A DNA stretch of 30,961 bases, taken from contig JBEBIT010000040.1 of assembly GCA_040080215.1 (NCBI GenBank), positions 1 to 30,961 on the forward strand. Direction: 5' to 3'. Position numbers and translations under genes: made by a program. Origin of the DNA: CAIUGU01 sp040080215. GTDB taxonomy: Bacteria > Pseudomonadota > Gammaproteobacteria > Steroidobacterales > Steroidobacteraceae. Below, in pieces: positions 14,564 through 21,017 of this stretch (its first letter is position 1; every line of letters begins with the position of its first letter). The notes beneath the pieces are model-generated. The model saw nothing but the letters and a program-made list of their open reading frames with translations. It was not told the origin of the DNA and did not search any database.

Positions 14564-15073
14564 TTAGTACGCCCCCATGAAGTCACGCTTGCCGATGGGA
14601 AGCCCGTTGTGGCGCAAGATGGCGTAAGCGGTGGTGACATGAAAAAGAAACTGGGGCAGGCCGTAGTTCGCCAGATAGGCCTGACCGGTGAGCTTCTTTT
14701 CCTTCGGCGTGCCAGGGCGCAGCACGATTTCCGCGCCTTCGCGACCTGCAAACTGCGGAGCGCTCATGCCGTCAAGAAACGAAAGTGTCTGGCTCAGTAG
14801 TCCGTCGAGGTCGGCGAAGCTCTGCTCCTTGCCTTCAAAGACCGGAACGTCAACCCCTGCGAGGCGTGCCGAGATGCCGCGCGCAAAATCGGCTGCGATC
14901 TGCACCTGCTTGATCAGCGGGAACATGTCTGGGTAAAGGCGTGCCTGCAGTAGTGCCTGTGGCTCTATCGACTTGGCGGTAGCGTGCGCTTCGGCTTGTG
15001 CCAGTATGGTCTTCAAGGCCACGAGCAACTGCTTGAAGACGGGAACTGAATGGATAAACATCGGGCTGGTCAT
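14564..15073 (-). CDS. DUF1993 family protein
   Basis: This 169-residue protein starts MTSPMFIHSVPVFKQLL, the usual start of DUF1993 proteins. It is a compact helical domain (related to the DinB-like four-helix fold) with AQAEAHATAKSI, ARLYPDMFPLIKQVQIAADF and a C-terminal FLFHVTTAYAILRHNGLPIG typical of the family. A GAGGA site sits 7 nt before the ATG. It is predicted cytoplasmic, with no known reaction. It stands alone between repeat-rich gaps. Confidence 0.9.
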   Translation of the reverse strand: MTSPMFIHSVPVFKQLLVALKTILAQAEAHATAKSIEPQALLQARLYPDMFPLIKQVQIAADFARGISARLAGVDVPVFEGKEQSFADLDGLLSQTLSFLDGMSAPQFAGREGAEIVLRPGTPKEKKLTGQAYLANYGLPQFLFHVTTAYAILRHNGLPIGKRDFMGAY

Positions 15074-15400
15074 GGTCGGTCCTCAATCTGTTTGAAGGGC
15101 AATAGTATTCGGAGGGCGCGACGCCGAGTTGCCAATTTTCGGTGAAGGGCCCGAGGCGGTACTTTCGCGCCAACCCATTACCGCCCCGCCGCCGCGAGTC
15201 GGAGTGTCGAGCAGCGGATATGGCGGAACCGGTACCAAGCTTCCTCACGAAAGCTCAAGTCCGGCACCAAAGGCTCCCACCGCAAAGAAACAGAAACCCC
15301 CGAACACGTGCACCGGCCCCTGGAGTCTCTAGCGGGAACGCTGGTGACCGCCGAGGGATTTGCCTTAAGATTTCGTCACCCTCTTCCCATCGGGAACGCC
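15074..15400. other. 327-bp intergenic stretch with family D and B pieces
   Basis: The gap between two divergent genes holds the repeats at 15211-15277. The remainder should contain the promoters of the DUF1993 gene and the downstream exported protein, but no clear promoter boxes were assigned. Confidence 0.55.
15211..15277. repeat. Family D copy joined to a family B right half
   Basis: GCAGCGGATATGGCGGAACC then GGTACC is a family D core (15211-15236). It is followed at 15251-15277 by AAGCTCAAGTCCGGCACC then AAAGGCTCC, which is the right half of family B. The two families are adjacent, as they are near 89-144. Confidence 0.65.
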
Positions 15401-16246
15401 ATGACCCAACTCGCTCGTTCTGTACTCACCGCGGGCATGGCGTGCATGCTGCTCGTAATCGCCCGCGTGCCGCTCGCGGCGGCGGCCGACGATCCGGCGT
15501 TGCTCGCCGCCGACCGCGATCTCATGTCGGCACTCAGAAGCGGTAACGCCACCGCCGCTGCCAACCTGCTGGATGCCGATGCTTCCTGGACCGACGAGAA
15601 AGGCCGCACCGTCAGCAAGGGCGAGGCCGGCAAGATCCTGCCGAAACCCGCCATCGCGGACGAGACCGGCGCCGATGTGCACCGCCATGAGTATGGACGG
15701 GTGGGTGTCGTGCGGGTCGACAAGGGCCTGATGCACACGATGCGCGTCTGGATCAAACGCGGCAACGACTGGCGACTGCTCGCCTATCAGGAAGTCCGTT
15801 CGTTGGCCGCGCCGCCGACAGCCACGCCCGGCATCGCAGGCGAATGCATCAACCCGTGCCGCGAAGTGCCCTACACGCCGAAGACCGATAACGAGCGTGG
15901 CGTCATCGCTGCCTATCAAGCGCTGGAAACCTCGTCGCACGCCGCCGATGCCTCGACATGGGGAAAGCATGTTGCGGACGAGTTCGTGGTCGTCAGCTCG
16001 AACAGCGACCGATCCTTGACCAAAGACCAGCGGCTCGAGGGCTTGCGGCGCGCAACGAAGAATGGCGTCTCGCCGACACGCCTGACCGATGCACAGATGA
16101 CCGACTTGGATGGTGTCGTTGTCATGCGTGGGCACCACACACCCGACAACGGCAATCCTCTGCGGGTGACACGAGTCTGGGTGAAACGCAACAACGTGTG
16201 GCAGTCGACGCTCAGCTATCAGACCGCGATAGCAGCGGCGAATTGA
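15401..16246 (+). CDS. Exported protein with two NTF2-like (DUF4440/SnoaL-type) domains
   Basis: The ATG at 15401 gives 281 residues with a Sec signal (MLLVIARVPLAAAA). Two similar domains follow. The first has LLAADRDLMSALRSGNATAA and ends in MRVWIKRGNDWRLLAYQEVR. The second has ERGVIAAYQALETSSHAADA and ends in TRVWVKRNNVWQSTLSYQTA. This helix-then-sheet pattern with a closing VW-K-x-N-x-W strand is typical of the DUF4440/SnoaL NTF2-like group. Between them lies a short linker with two cysteines (GECINPCREV) that may form a disulfide. No catalytic role can be assigned. The gene is alone. Confidence 0.8.
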   Translation: MTQLARSVLTAGMACMLLVIARVPLAAAADDPALLAADRDLMSALRSGNATAAANLLDADASWTDEKGRTVSKGEAGKILPKPAIADETGADVHRHEYGRVGVVRVDKGLMHTMRVWIKRGNDWRLLAYQEVRSLAAPPTATPGIAGECINPCREVPYTPKTDNERGVIAAYQALETSSHAADASTWGKHVADEFVVVSSNSDRSLTKDQRLEGLRRATKNGVSPTRLTDAQMTDLDGVVVMRGHHTPDNGNPLRVTRVWVKRNNVWQSTLSYQTAIAAAN

Positions 16247-16398
16247 GTGAACGGCAGGAAGCGAAGGAAAGAACTCCGGTACCGGGCCCGGCACGTAAGG
16301 CCTCTATCGACGCAAGCACCCTAAGGGCTCTAACGCACTGACGCGATGCCCACTTGACGCCAGACTCTACCTTTGCTGGCGCAATCCGGAAGTACCTC

Positions 16399-16656
16399 AT
16401 GATGCAAACTGAACGCTTCGAAGTCACGGGCATGACATGCGGAGGGTGTACTCGCAAGGTCACCGATGCTCTGAAGGCTGTGCCAGGGGTCGATGGAGTC
16501 GACGTGTCGCTGGCAGATCACGCAGCCAAAGTGAGTTTTGACACGAAAGTGACCTCGCTAGGCCAGCTTGAGTCGGCCGTTCGAGACGCCGGCTATGTCG
16601 TCAGCGCGAGTGGCGTCACGCGCACCGTGCAGACGAAGGGCGGTTGTTGCGGATAG
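16399..16656 (+). CDS. Heavy-metal-associated domain protein (CopZ-like)
   Basis: The ATG at 16399 (or the next one at 16402) gives 85 residues; GGA lies 8 nt upstream. The ferredoxin-like HMA domain has the metal-binding GMTCGGC motif (Cys14, Cys17), followed by the LKAVPGVDGVDVSL and LESAVRDAGY segments common to copper chaperones and the N-termini of P-type ATPases. A C-terminal GGCCG tail adds two further cysteines. It probably binds Cu(I) or another soft metal in the cytoplasm. No ATPase or metal regulator is in the window, so its partner is elsewhere. Confidence 0.88.
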   Translation: MMQTERFEVTGMTCGGCTRKVTDALKAVPGVDGVDVSLADHAAKVSFDTKVTSLGQLESAVRDAGYVVSASGVTRTVQTKGGCCG

Positions 16657-16760
16657 ACGCCGCGCTTGGTCCCCGCTCAGTGCCAGCCTTGCCCTATTTG
16701 CATTGTTGCGCGCCGAGTCCGCGCGCAGTCTGACTCACGCTCATTGCCCCCAACGCCCCG

Positions 16761-16787
16761 ATAAGCTCAACCCGGTTCCTGACGGGT
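16761..16787. repeat. Family A REP with foot hairpin
   Basis: ATAAGCTCAACCCGGTTCC then TGACGGGTT. The last part folds as AACCCG/CGGGTT, like that at 8284-8302. It lies about 125 bp before the 24-residue membrane peptide gene. Confidence 0.75.
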
Positions 16788-16912
16788 TCCGCGCTTGCGG
16801 TCAGACGACGCCTACAACACACGAGGCCGTTCATCCGATGGTGGGCGTCCCACTACTGCGTACGATATGGCCCGGACCGGATGTCGCATTCAACGCGCAA
16901 AAAGGATAGTCC

Positions 16913-16987
16913 ATGAGAAACATCATCTATGTCATTGGCCTGATTGTCGTCATCATTGCGGTGTTGTCGTTCTTCGGTCTTCGCTAA
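16913..16987 (+). CDS. 24-residue single-span membrane peptide
   Basis: The peptide starts MRNIIYVIGLIVVIIAVLSF and ends FGLR, followed by TAA. AAAGGA lies 6 nt before the ATG. The chain is one hydrophobic helix with a basic residue at each end, a shape I associate with small hydrophobic proteins in several proteobacteria. It is too short for most gene finders. It might assist an inner-membrane complex, but no partner gene is adjacent. The site, the clean hydrophobic frame and the position in an otherwise empty gap support its being real. Confidence 0.7.
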   Translation: MRNIIYVIGLIVVIIAVLSFFGLR

Positions 16988-17130
16988 GCCACCTACCGTT
17001 GGTGCGAGCGAATTTCTGAGACTCCGCTGCTCTCCCGTAGCGAACCAGTACGCTGCGATCCATCCTAGCGTCCGGTTGTGTCCAGAGACTACGGGTCAAC
17101 TCAGCTGGCACCGAAGGCCGGGCACCGAGG

Positions 17131-17170
17131 GTTGTGCTTGAATAAGGCAGATATGGCGGAACCGGCACCG
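17131..17170. repeat. Family D repeat
   Basis: GTTGTGCTTGAATAAGGCAG then ATATGGCGGAACCGGCACC. It is the closest copy to the consensus of family D and lies just after the end (17184) of the convergently read diguanylate cyclase gene. A GGCACCGAAGG stretch precedes it, resembling the family B/C right end. Confidence 0.75.
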
Positions 17171-17183
17171 CGGATCTCCCAAC

Positions 17184-18212
17184 TCAGCCTGATTCGGCCA
17201 CCCGCACACAATTGCGACCTTCATTCTTGGCGCGGTACAGGGCCTTGTCGGCACGCTCGATCGTGGCTTCAAGAGCTTCGTCCGCAAGTGGAATGGCCAC
17301 GCCGATCGACACGCTGAGCTGCTCGACCACCTTTTCGGAACCTGCCCGCCGGATGCGCGCCCTGCTGAATGCCTGACGGAACTGCTCAGCGAGGGCCACC
17401 GCACCCTTCTCGGGAGTATCCGGCAGCAGGACCACGAATTCCTCGCCTCCAAAGCGGGCCGCAATGTCGCGCCCCTTGATCACGCTGTTGAGCACCTTCG
17501 CGGTCGCGCTCAGCACCTGGTCACCGAACAGGTGTCCATAGTTGTCGTTGATGCGTTTGAAGTGGTCGAGGTCGAGCATCAGTACCGCGGATGAGGTCAG
17601 CGCAGCGGGCTGCTCTTCCAGCAATTGCGCCAGTGCCCGGTCGAAGCCGCGCCGGTTGAGCAGACCGGTCAGCGGGTCCTTGACTGCCTCGACCTCCAGG
17701 TTGCCGACGCGCTCGCGCATCGAACTGAGTTCCTTTTGGCTGGATTCGAGTTCGGCGCGCAGGGTAATGGCTGAATCACGAGCGCCGCGGGTCGAGTCGA
17801 GCAGCTTGCGGAGGACTCCTTGGAGCTGGTCAGCACCACTGATGACCTGCAGTTCGGCTTGTCCGGCCTCAAGGGCACGGGCGTAATGTTCTGCACTCCC
17901 TCTTGAATCCGCCGTCGCCTGGGTGAGGCGATTGGCCAGCGCTTCCAGGCTCTTCAGCAGCAGGCTGGTACTGACGACCTCCCGAGAAAGAATATGCTCG
18001 GAGTACAGCTCCTCGATGGCTTTGTCATCGATCAGATCCTTCTGCTGCAGGCGCTGGGTAAGGTCACTGGTCAGCCCGGCATTGGTGCCGGCGAGGTGTT
18101 CGTACCAGATGGCATAGGCCGTGGGAACGCAACTGCCGCCGTGCTTCGAAATATTCGGCAAAACCAGTCGCAGGATCTCGGCGCTACGGGGGATGCTGTC
18201 CGTGTATTTCAT
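17184..18212 (-). CDS. Diguanylate cyclase (GGDEF domain), cytoplasmic
   Basis: The ATG at 18212 (MKYTDSIPRSAEILRL) gives 342 residues; longer frames up to 18260 have no better site. Residues about 1-175 are helical with a coiled-coil-like region (ITLRAELESSQKELSSMRER) and no membrane span or named sensor. Residues about 178-340 are a GGDEF domain: DPLTGLLNRRGFD, LDLDHFKRINDNYGH and the active-site GGEEF (255-259). It should make cyclic di-GMP from two GTP. The product-inhibition site is KGRD instead of RxxD five residues before GGEEF, so feedback inhibition may be weak. The gene is alone; a RAYT relic lies upstream. Confidence 0.92.
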   Translation of the reverse strand: MKYTDSIPRSAEILRLVLPNISKHGGSCVPTAYAIWYEHLAGTNAGLTSDLTQRLQQKDLIDDKAIEELYSEHILSREVVSTSLLLKSLEALANRLTQATADSRGSAEHYARALEAGQAELQVISGADQLQGVLRKLLDSTRGARDSAITLRAELESSQKELSSMRERVGNLEVEAVKDPLTGLLNRRGFDRALAQLLEEQPAALTSSAVLMLDLDHFKRINDNYGHLFGDQVLSATAKVLNSVIKGRDIAARFGGEEFVVLLPDTPEKGAVALAEQFRQAFSRARIRRAGSEKVVEQLSVSIGVAIPLADEALEATIERADKALYRAKNEGRNCVRVAESG

Positions 18213-18342
18213 CGTGATCCAGGTCCGCGAATCTGACGCCATCGCGGATAATGTCGGCACGCAGACCGAAGACTTCAGCGTGGCTCGCGAAGTTGTGACC
18301 GGGTTCGCGTCACTGAAAAAGCAACGGGCTTCCGAGTCTTAC

Positions 18343-18370
18343 GTGCCGGGTGAGCTTATGGGCTTATTTG
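18343..18370. repeat. Family A left end on a RAYT 3' relic
   Basis: GTGCCGGGTGAGCTTATGGG then CTTATTTG. It matches the left end of the intact RAYT unit at 29422 (ACCGGGTTGAGCTTATGGGC) with a one-base deletion. As in the intact unit, the TTA inside it is the complement of the transposase stop codon. Confidence 0.85.
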
Positions 18371-18499
18371 GTCCCGGAGCCGAAGGCTTCCGGCTCCACG
18401 GCACGGTGGTGCAGCAGGGACTTGCTTAGCGTCGTGCTGGCTCTATTGAAGCGACGAGCAATCTCGCTGAGAGTCGCGACACGCAGACGAAGGGCACCG
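18364..18499 (-). pseudogene. RAYT 3' relic encoding the C-terminal helix-turn-helix
   Basis: On the minus strand it reads LRLRVATLSEIARRFNRAST then TLSKSLLHHRAVEPEAFGSG and TK followed by a stop. It is nearly the same as the last 40 residues of the RAYT at 29445-30344 (LHLRVASLSEIARHFNRSST and so on). No start or catalytic region remains. The reading frame is still open, so the relic is fairly young, or the helix-turn-helix portion is kept by chance. The upstream side joins a family A hairpin. Confidence 0.85.
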
Positions 18500-18505
18500 T
18501 TGCCG

Positions 18506-18584
18506 TACCGGGTTTAGCTTGTTTTGCTTGTCTCCACGCGTCAGAAAACAAGCTAAACAAGCTAAACAAGCTAAACCCGGTTCC
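18506..18584. repeat. Family A hairpin doublet (REPIN-like)
   Basis: The left arm TACCGGGTTTAGCTTGTTTT and the right arm AACAAGCTAAACCCGGTTCC form a strong hairpin; the spacer contains CTCCACGCGTCAG. The right arm includes a three-fold run of AAGCTAAAC at about 18550-18577. This looks like replication slippage inside the arm. It is the best-conserved doublet in the window. Confidence 0.88.
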
Positions 18585-18680
18585 GGGGTCCGAGATAGAG
18601 AACATTCCCGTCCGCTTTGCCGCGACCGACGGGCCGGACTATGATTCGGGCCCCGATTCACCCAACCGACGGGATGACAC

Positions 18681-19793
18681 ATGACCCACCGGACACGGCC
18701 CCCTTTCCGCGCCGACCATGTCGGCAGCTTCCTGCGACCCAAGCGTCTGCTGGAGGCTCGCGAGCAGCATCGAACCGGTGCGTTGTCGGGTGAGGCGCTG
18801 CGCAAGGTCGAGGACGATGCCATCCGCGAGATCGTGCGCTTCCAGGAGGACGTGGGCCTCGAAAGCATCACCGACGGGGAATTCCGCCGGACCTACTTCC
18901 ACGTGGACTTCCTCGAGCAGCTCGGGGGCGTGAAGTCCGACATCCCGGTGACGATCATCAAGCCGGACGGCAAGGAGGAGCTCGCGCCCCCGGTCATGCG
19001 CGTGATCGACAAGGTCCGGCACGTCAAGGACATCCAGCTAAAGGATTTCGAGTACCTGAAATCGCAGGTCAGTCCCGGCAAGACGCCCAAGGTCACGATC
19101 CCCTCGCCGACCATGCTGCATTTCCGTGGCGGGCGGGCCGGGATCAGTCGCGAGCATTACCCGGACCTCGAGACCTTCTACCAGGATGTCGCCAATGCGT
19201 ACGGCGATGAATTGCGGTCACTGGCGGCCGCCGGTGCGACCTACGTGCAGATGGACGACACGAACCTGGCTTATCTCTGCGACGACAAGATGCGCGAGGC
19301 CGCCCGCAGCCGCGGCGACGACCCCGATGAGCTCCCGCACCGTTATGCGTCTTTCATCAACCGCGTGGTCGCACAGAAACCGGCGGGCATGACTCTCGCC
19401 GTGCATCTGTGTCGCGGCAACTTCAAGAGCACGTGGGCAGCGCAGGGAGGCTATGAGCCGGTTGCCGAGGCGCTCCTGTCCGAGATGCAGGTGGATGGCT
19501 ACTTCCTCGAGTACGACGACGCACGCAGTGGCGACTTCAAGCCTTTGCGGTTCCTGCCCGCAGGCAAGACCGTCGTCCTTGGCCTCGTCACGACGAAGCT
19601 CGGTGAGCTCGAGAGCAAGGACGACATCAAGCGTCGCATCGACGAGGCCGCGAAGTACGTCCCGCTCGAGCAGCTTTGCCTGTCGCCGCAGTGCGGCTTC
19701 TCGAGCACGGTGCACGGCAACGACATCGCCGTCGAAGCCCAGCGCAACAAATTGCGTCTGATCGTGGAGGTCGCGCGCGAAGTCTGGGCCTAA
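18681..19793 (+). CDS. MetE C-terminal-like cobalamin-independent methyltransferase
   Basis: This 370-residue protein corresponds to the C-terminal half of MetE (the YxjG/YxjH-like group). It begins PPFRADHVGSFLRP, as family members do. The zinc ligands of MetE are present: His242 and Cys244 in VHLCRGN, Glu277 in FLEYDD and Cys338 in SPQCGF. It lacks the N-terminal half of full MetE. Short members use various methyl donors and may not make methionine directly from methyl-folate polyglutamate. The stop codon TAA is the first three bases of a family A half-repeat, so the C-terminus may have been set by repeat insertion. Confidence 0.88.
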   Translation: MTHRTRPPFRADHVGSFLRPKRLLEAREQHRTGALSGEALRKVEDDAIREIVRFQEDVGLESITDGEFRRTYFHVDFLEQLGGVKSDIPVTIIKPDGKEELAPPVMRVIDKVRHVKDIQLKDFEYLKSQVSPGKTPKVTIPSPTMLHFRGGRAGISREHYPDLETFYQDVANAYGDELRSLAAAGATYVQMDDTNLAYLCDDKMREAARSRGDDPDELPHRYASFINRVVAQKPAGMTLAVHLCRGNFKSTWAAQGGYEPVAEALLSEMQVDGYFLEYDDARSGDFKPLRFLPAGKTVVLGLVTTKLGELESKDDIKRRIDEAAKYVPLEQLCLSPQCGFSSTVHGNDIAVEAQRNKLRLIVEVAREVWA

Positions 19794-19805
19794 ACCCGGT
19801 TCCCA
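19791..19805. repeat. Family A half-repeat forming a stop codon
   Basis: TAAACCCGGTTCCCA starts with the stop codon of the methyltransferase gene. It equals the right-hand end of family A (CTAAACCCGGTTCC). No left arm is seen nearby. Confidence 0.65.
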
Positions 19806-19849
19806 AGGATTTATCTAGGGACAATCCTCGCCCTGACGGTGCAGGGCAT

Positions 19850-19932
19850 CGGTGCCGGACTTGAGTTATCGAGGCTTCACCAGTTTTTTGGCGCTGGCAC
19901 CACTGAAGTCAACAACTCTAGTCCGACACCAA
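19850..19932. repeat. Family B-like inverted repeat, divergent copy
   Basis: The left end GGTGCCGGACTTGAGTT and the right end AACAACTCTAGTCCGACACC pair over most positions. The interior differs from the copies at 10844 and 12697. It lies between two convergent genes. Confidence 0.65.
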
Positions 19933-19956
19933 CGGCCCGTCACCGCGTCAGGCGGG

Positions 19957-20481
19957 TTACTGCCGTTCCCAGACTGTCGTGTTGTTCACCGGCTTGCCTT
20001 CCGTATCCGTGCCAGTTGCCACGAGTGTGCGTGTCTTGCCGTCTGCCGAGATGGTACCGCGCGTCGTAGTGGTGACCTTGCCGCGCACCGACTGGACGAA
20101 CTGGTAGGTACGATCGTCGATACGCGTGAAGGTGCGGGTGGTAGGTGCAGCAGCTCCCTTCAACTCGGCGGGTTTACCGTCGAACATCGTGACCAGTTCA
20201 CTGTGGAGGGCCTTACCCGCGGCATCGACGCTGTCGTTCACGTTCTTCAAGCCGCCGCCGGGCGCAGCCTCCCAATGCGAGGTCTGGCTCTTGGGAGCAG
20301 TCCCCGTTGTGTAGGTCGATTTCGCCATATTCTGCTTCCACGTTCCGACGAGGCCCTGTGGGGCCTGCGCTGCGGCGATCAGTGGACAGGAGATGAGAAA
20401 GATGCCAAGTGCCGCGACGCGGAGGAGTGAGGGCAAATGTGAAGTGCCGTTCTGTGTAGCCCGATTTGAAACTGCGTTCAT
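19957..20481 (-). CDS. Exported hypothetical protein
   Basis: This 174-residue protein has a signal peptide (about residues 18-39, LRVAALGIFLISCPLIAAAQA). The mature chain starts GLVGTWKQNMAKSTYTTG, followed by PKSQTSHWEAAPGGGLKN. Later strands include RTFTRIDDRTYQFVQSVRG and RTLVATGTDTEGKPVNNTTV. The GTWK-N-AKS start is common in small beta-barrel-like exported proteins of soil bacteria; I cannot name the family or function. An AAGGGGA site lies 5-6 nt before the ATG. A 22-bp tandem duplication lies 15-58 bp upstream and may be an operator. Confidence 0.75.
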   Translation of the reverse strand: MNAVSNRATQNGTSHLPSLLRVAALGIFLISCPLIAAAQAPQGLVGTWKQNMAKSTYTTGTAPKSQTSHWEAAPGGGLKNVNDSVDAAGKALHSELVTMFDGKPAELKGAAAPTTRTFTRIDDRTYQFVQSVRGKVTTTTRGTISADGKTRTLVATGTDTEGKPVNNTTVWERQ

Positions 20482-20495
20482 TGGGTTCCCCTTCG

Positions 20496-20539
20496 TTGTT
20501 ACAGTTGTCGCGAGTCGTTGTTACATTCGTCGCGAGTCG
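20496..20539 (-). promoter_or_regulatory. 22-bp tandem duplication upstream of exported protein
   Basis: TTGTTACAGTTGTCGCGAGTCG-type copies lie at 20496-20517 and 20518-20539 and differ at three positions. Read on the minus strand, the TGTAAC in each copy could serve as a -10-like box for the gene starting at 20481. Two such sites in tandem could bind a regulator. No known operator was recognised. Confidence 0.45.
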
Positions 20540-20637
20540 CTCACACCGTGGCCGTCCAGAGAGTGGGCGTGTTGCACTTATCCTCCCTTTATTCTGGGAT
20601 AGATAGTTAAGACATTAACTGCCGGACTCGGAGAGCC

Positions 20638-20665
20638 GTACCGGGTTTAGCTTGTTTAGCCTAAC
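20638..20665. repeat. Family A left end on a RAYT 3' relic
   Basis: GTACCGGGTTTAGCTTGTTT then AGCCTAAC. It occupies the same place relative to the RAYT 3' end as the repeat at 29422. Confidence 0.8.
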
Positions 20666-20808
20666 CTCCGGAAGCCGCACGCTTGAACAGGCTCGGCTCG
20701 GCCGCACGGTAGTGGTCTAGCGATTTTCTTAGGGTGGGACTGGTGCACTGCGGGAAGCGGACTACATCACTGAGTGTCGCGATGCCCACACTCAAGGCGC
20801 GAAACTTT
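20661..20808 (-). pseudogene. RAYT 3' relic, older and more divergent
   Basis: On the minus strand it reads LSVGIATLSDVVRFPQCTSP then TLRKSLDHYRAAEPSLFKRA and ASGG before a stop. It aligns with the C-terminal end of the RAYT at 29445 (RVASLSEIARHFNRSSTTLN, KSLLHYRAVEPEAF). Fewer residues match than in the relic at 18364, so it is older or came from another RAYT. The upstream side runs into a family A hairpin. Confidence 0.75.
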
Positions 20809-20809
20809 G

Positions 20810-20880
20810 TACCGGGTTTAGCTTGTTTTGCTTTTCTCCACCCGCCAGAAAAGCAAGCCAAATAAGCTCAACCCGGTTCC
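20810..20880. repeat. Family A hairpin doublet (REPIN-like)
   Basis: The left arm TACCGGGTTTAGCTTGTTTT then GCTTTTCT pairs with AGAAAAGCAAGCCAAATAAG then CTCAACCCGGTTCC. The loop is CCACCCGCC. The left arm is of the TAGCTTG type and the right arm of the GAGCTTA type, so this doublet mixes the two arm variants of family A. Confidence 0.88.
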
Positions 20881-21017
20881 CAAGTCCCCTACGATACAAA
20901 GGGGCTTCACATGCATCGGCGGGCGTGGGCACAATGCGACCTGAAATGCCTGTCCGCGTTTCTGGCGACCGAGGTCGTCAGGCTCATCCCATCCTCCCGG
21001 CAATAGGTGATCCGACA

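Larger units (their letters stand above)
18213..18680. other. 468-bp intergenic stretch: RAYT relic and REPIN-like hairpin
   Basis: This gap between two divergent genes holds the family A end and RAYT 3' relic (18343-18499) and the hairpin (18506-18584). The remaining stretch should carry both promoters. No other gene is seen. Confidence 0.75.
20482..21017. other. 536-bp intergenic stretch rich in repeats
   Basis: The gap between two divergent genes holds a 22-bp tandem duplication (20496-20539), a family A left end with a RAYT 3' relic (20638-20808) and a family A hairpin (20810-20880). The open frame running through to the sugar dehydrogenase start is the same frame as that gene but shows no protein-like character before 21018. 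Confidence 0.7.

Noticed and set aside
16657..17183. A possible tRNA or small RNA gene in the gaps around the 24-residue peptide
   Set aside because: No cloverleaf or TTC-A-A-type conserved loop was found by reading both strands; only repeats and the small gene are visible.
18681..19793. Full-length MetE methionine synthase
   Set aside because: Only the C-terminal catalytic half is present, preceded directly by repeats. Short family members are a separate group, so I do not call it metE.
20823..21017. N-terminal extension of the sugar dehydrogenase by 65 residues
   Set aside because: The extension is translated from a family A hairpin and non-protein-like sequence, and it would hide the signal/anchor helix. 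The ATG at 21018 is better.
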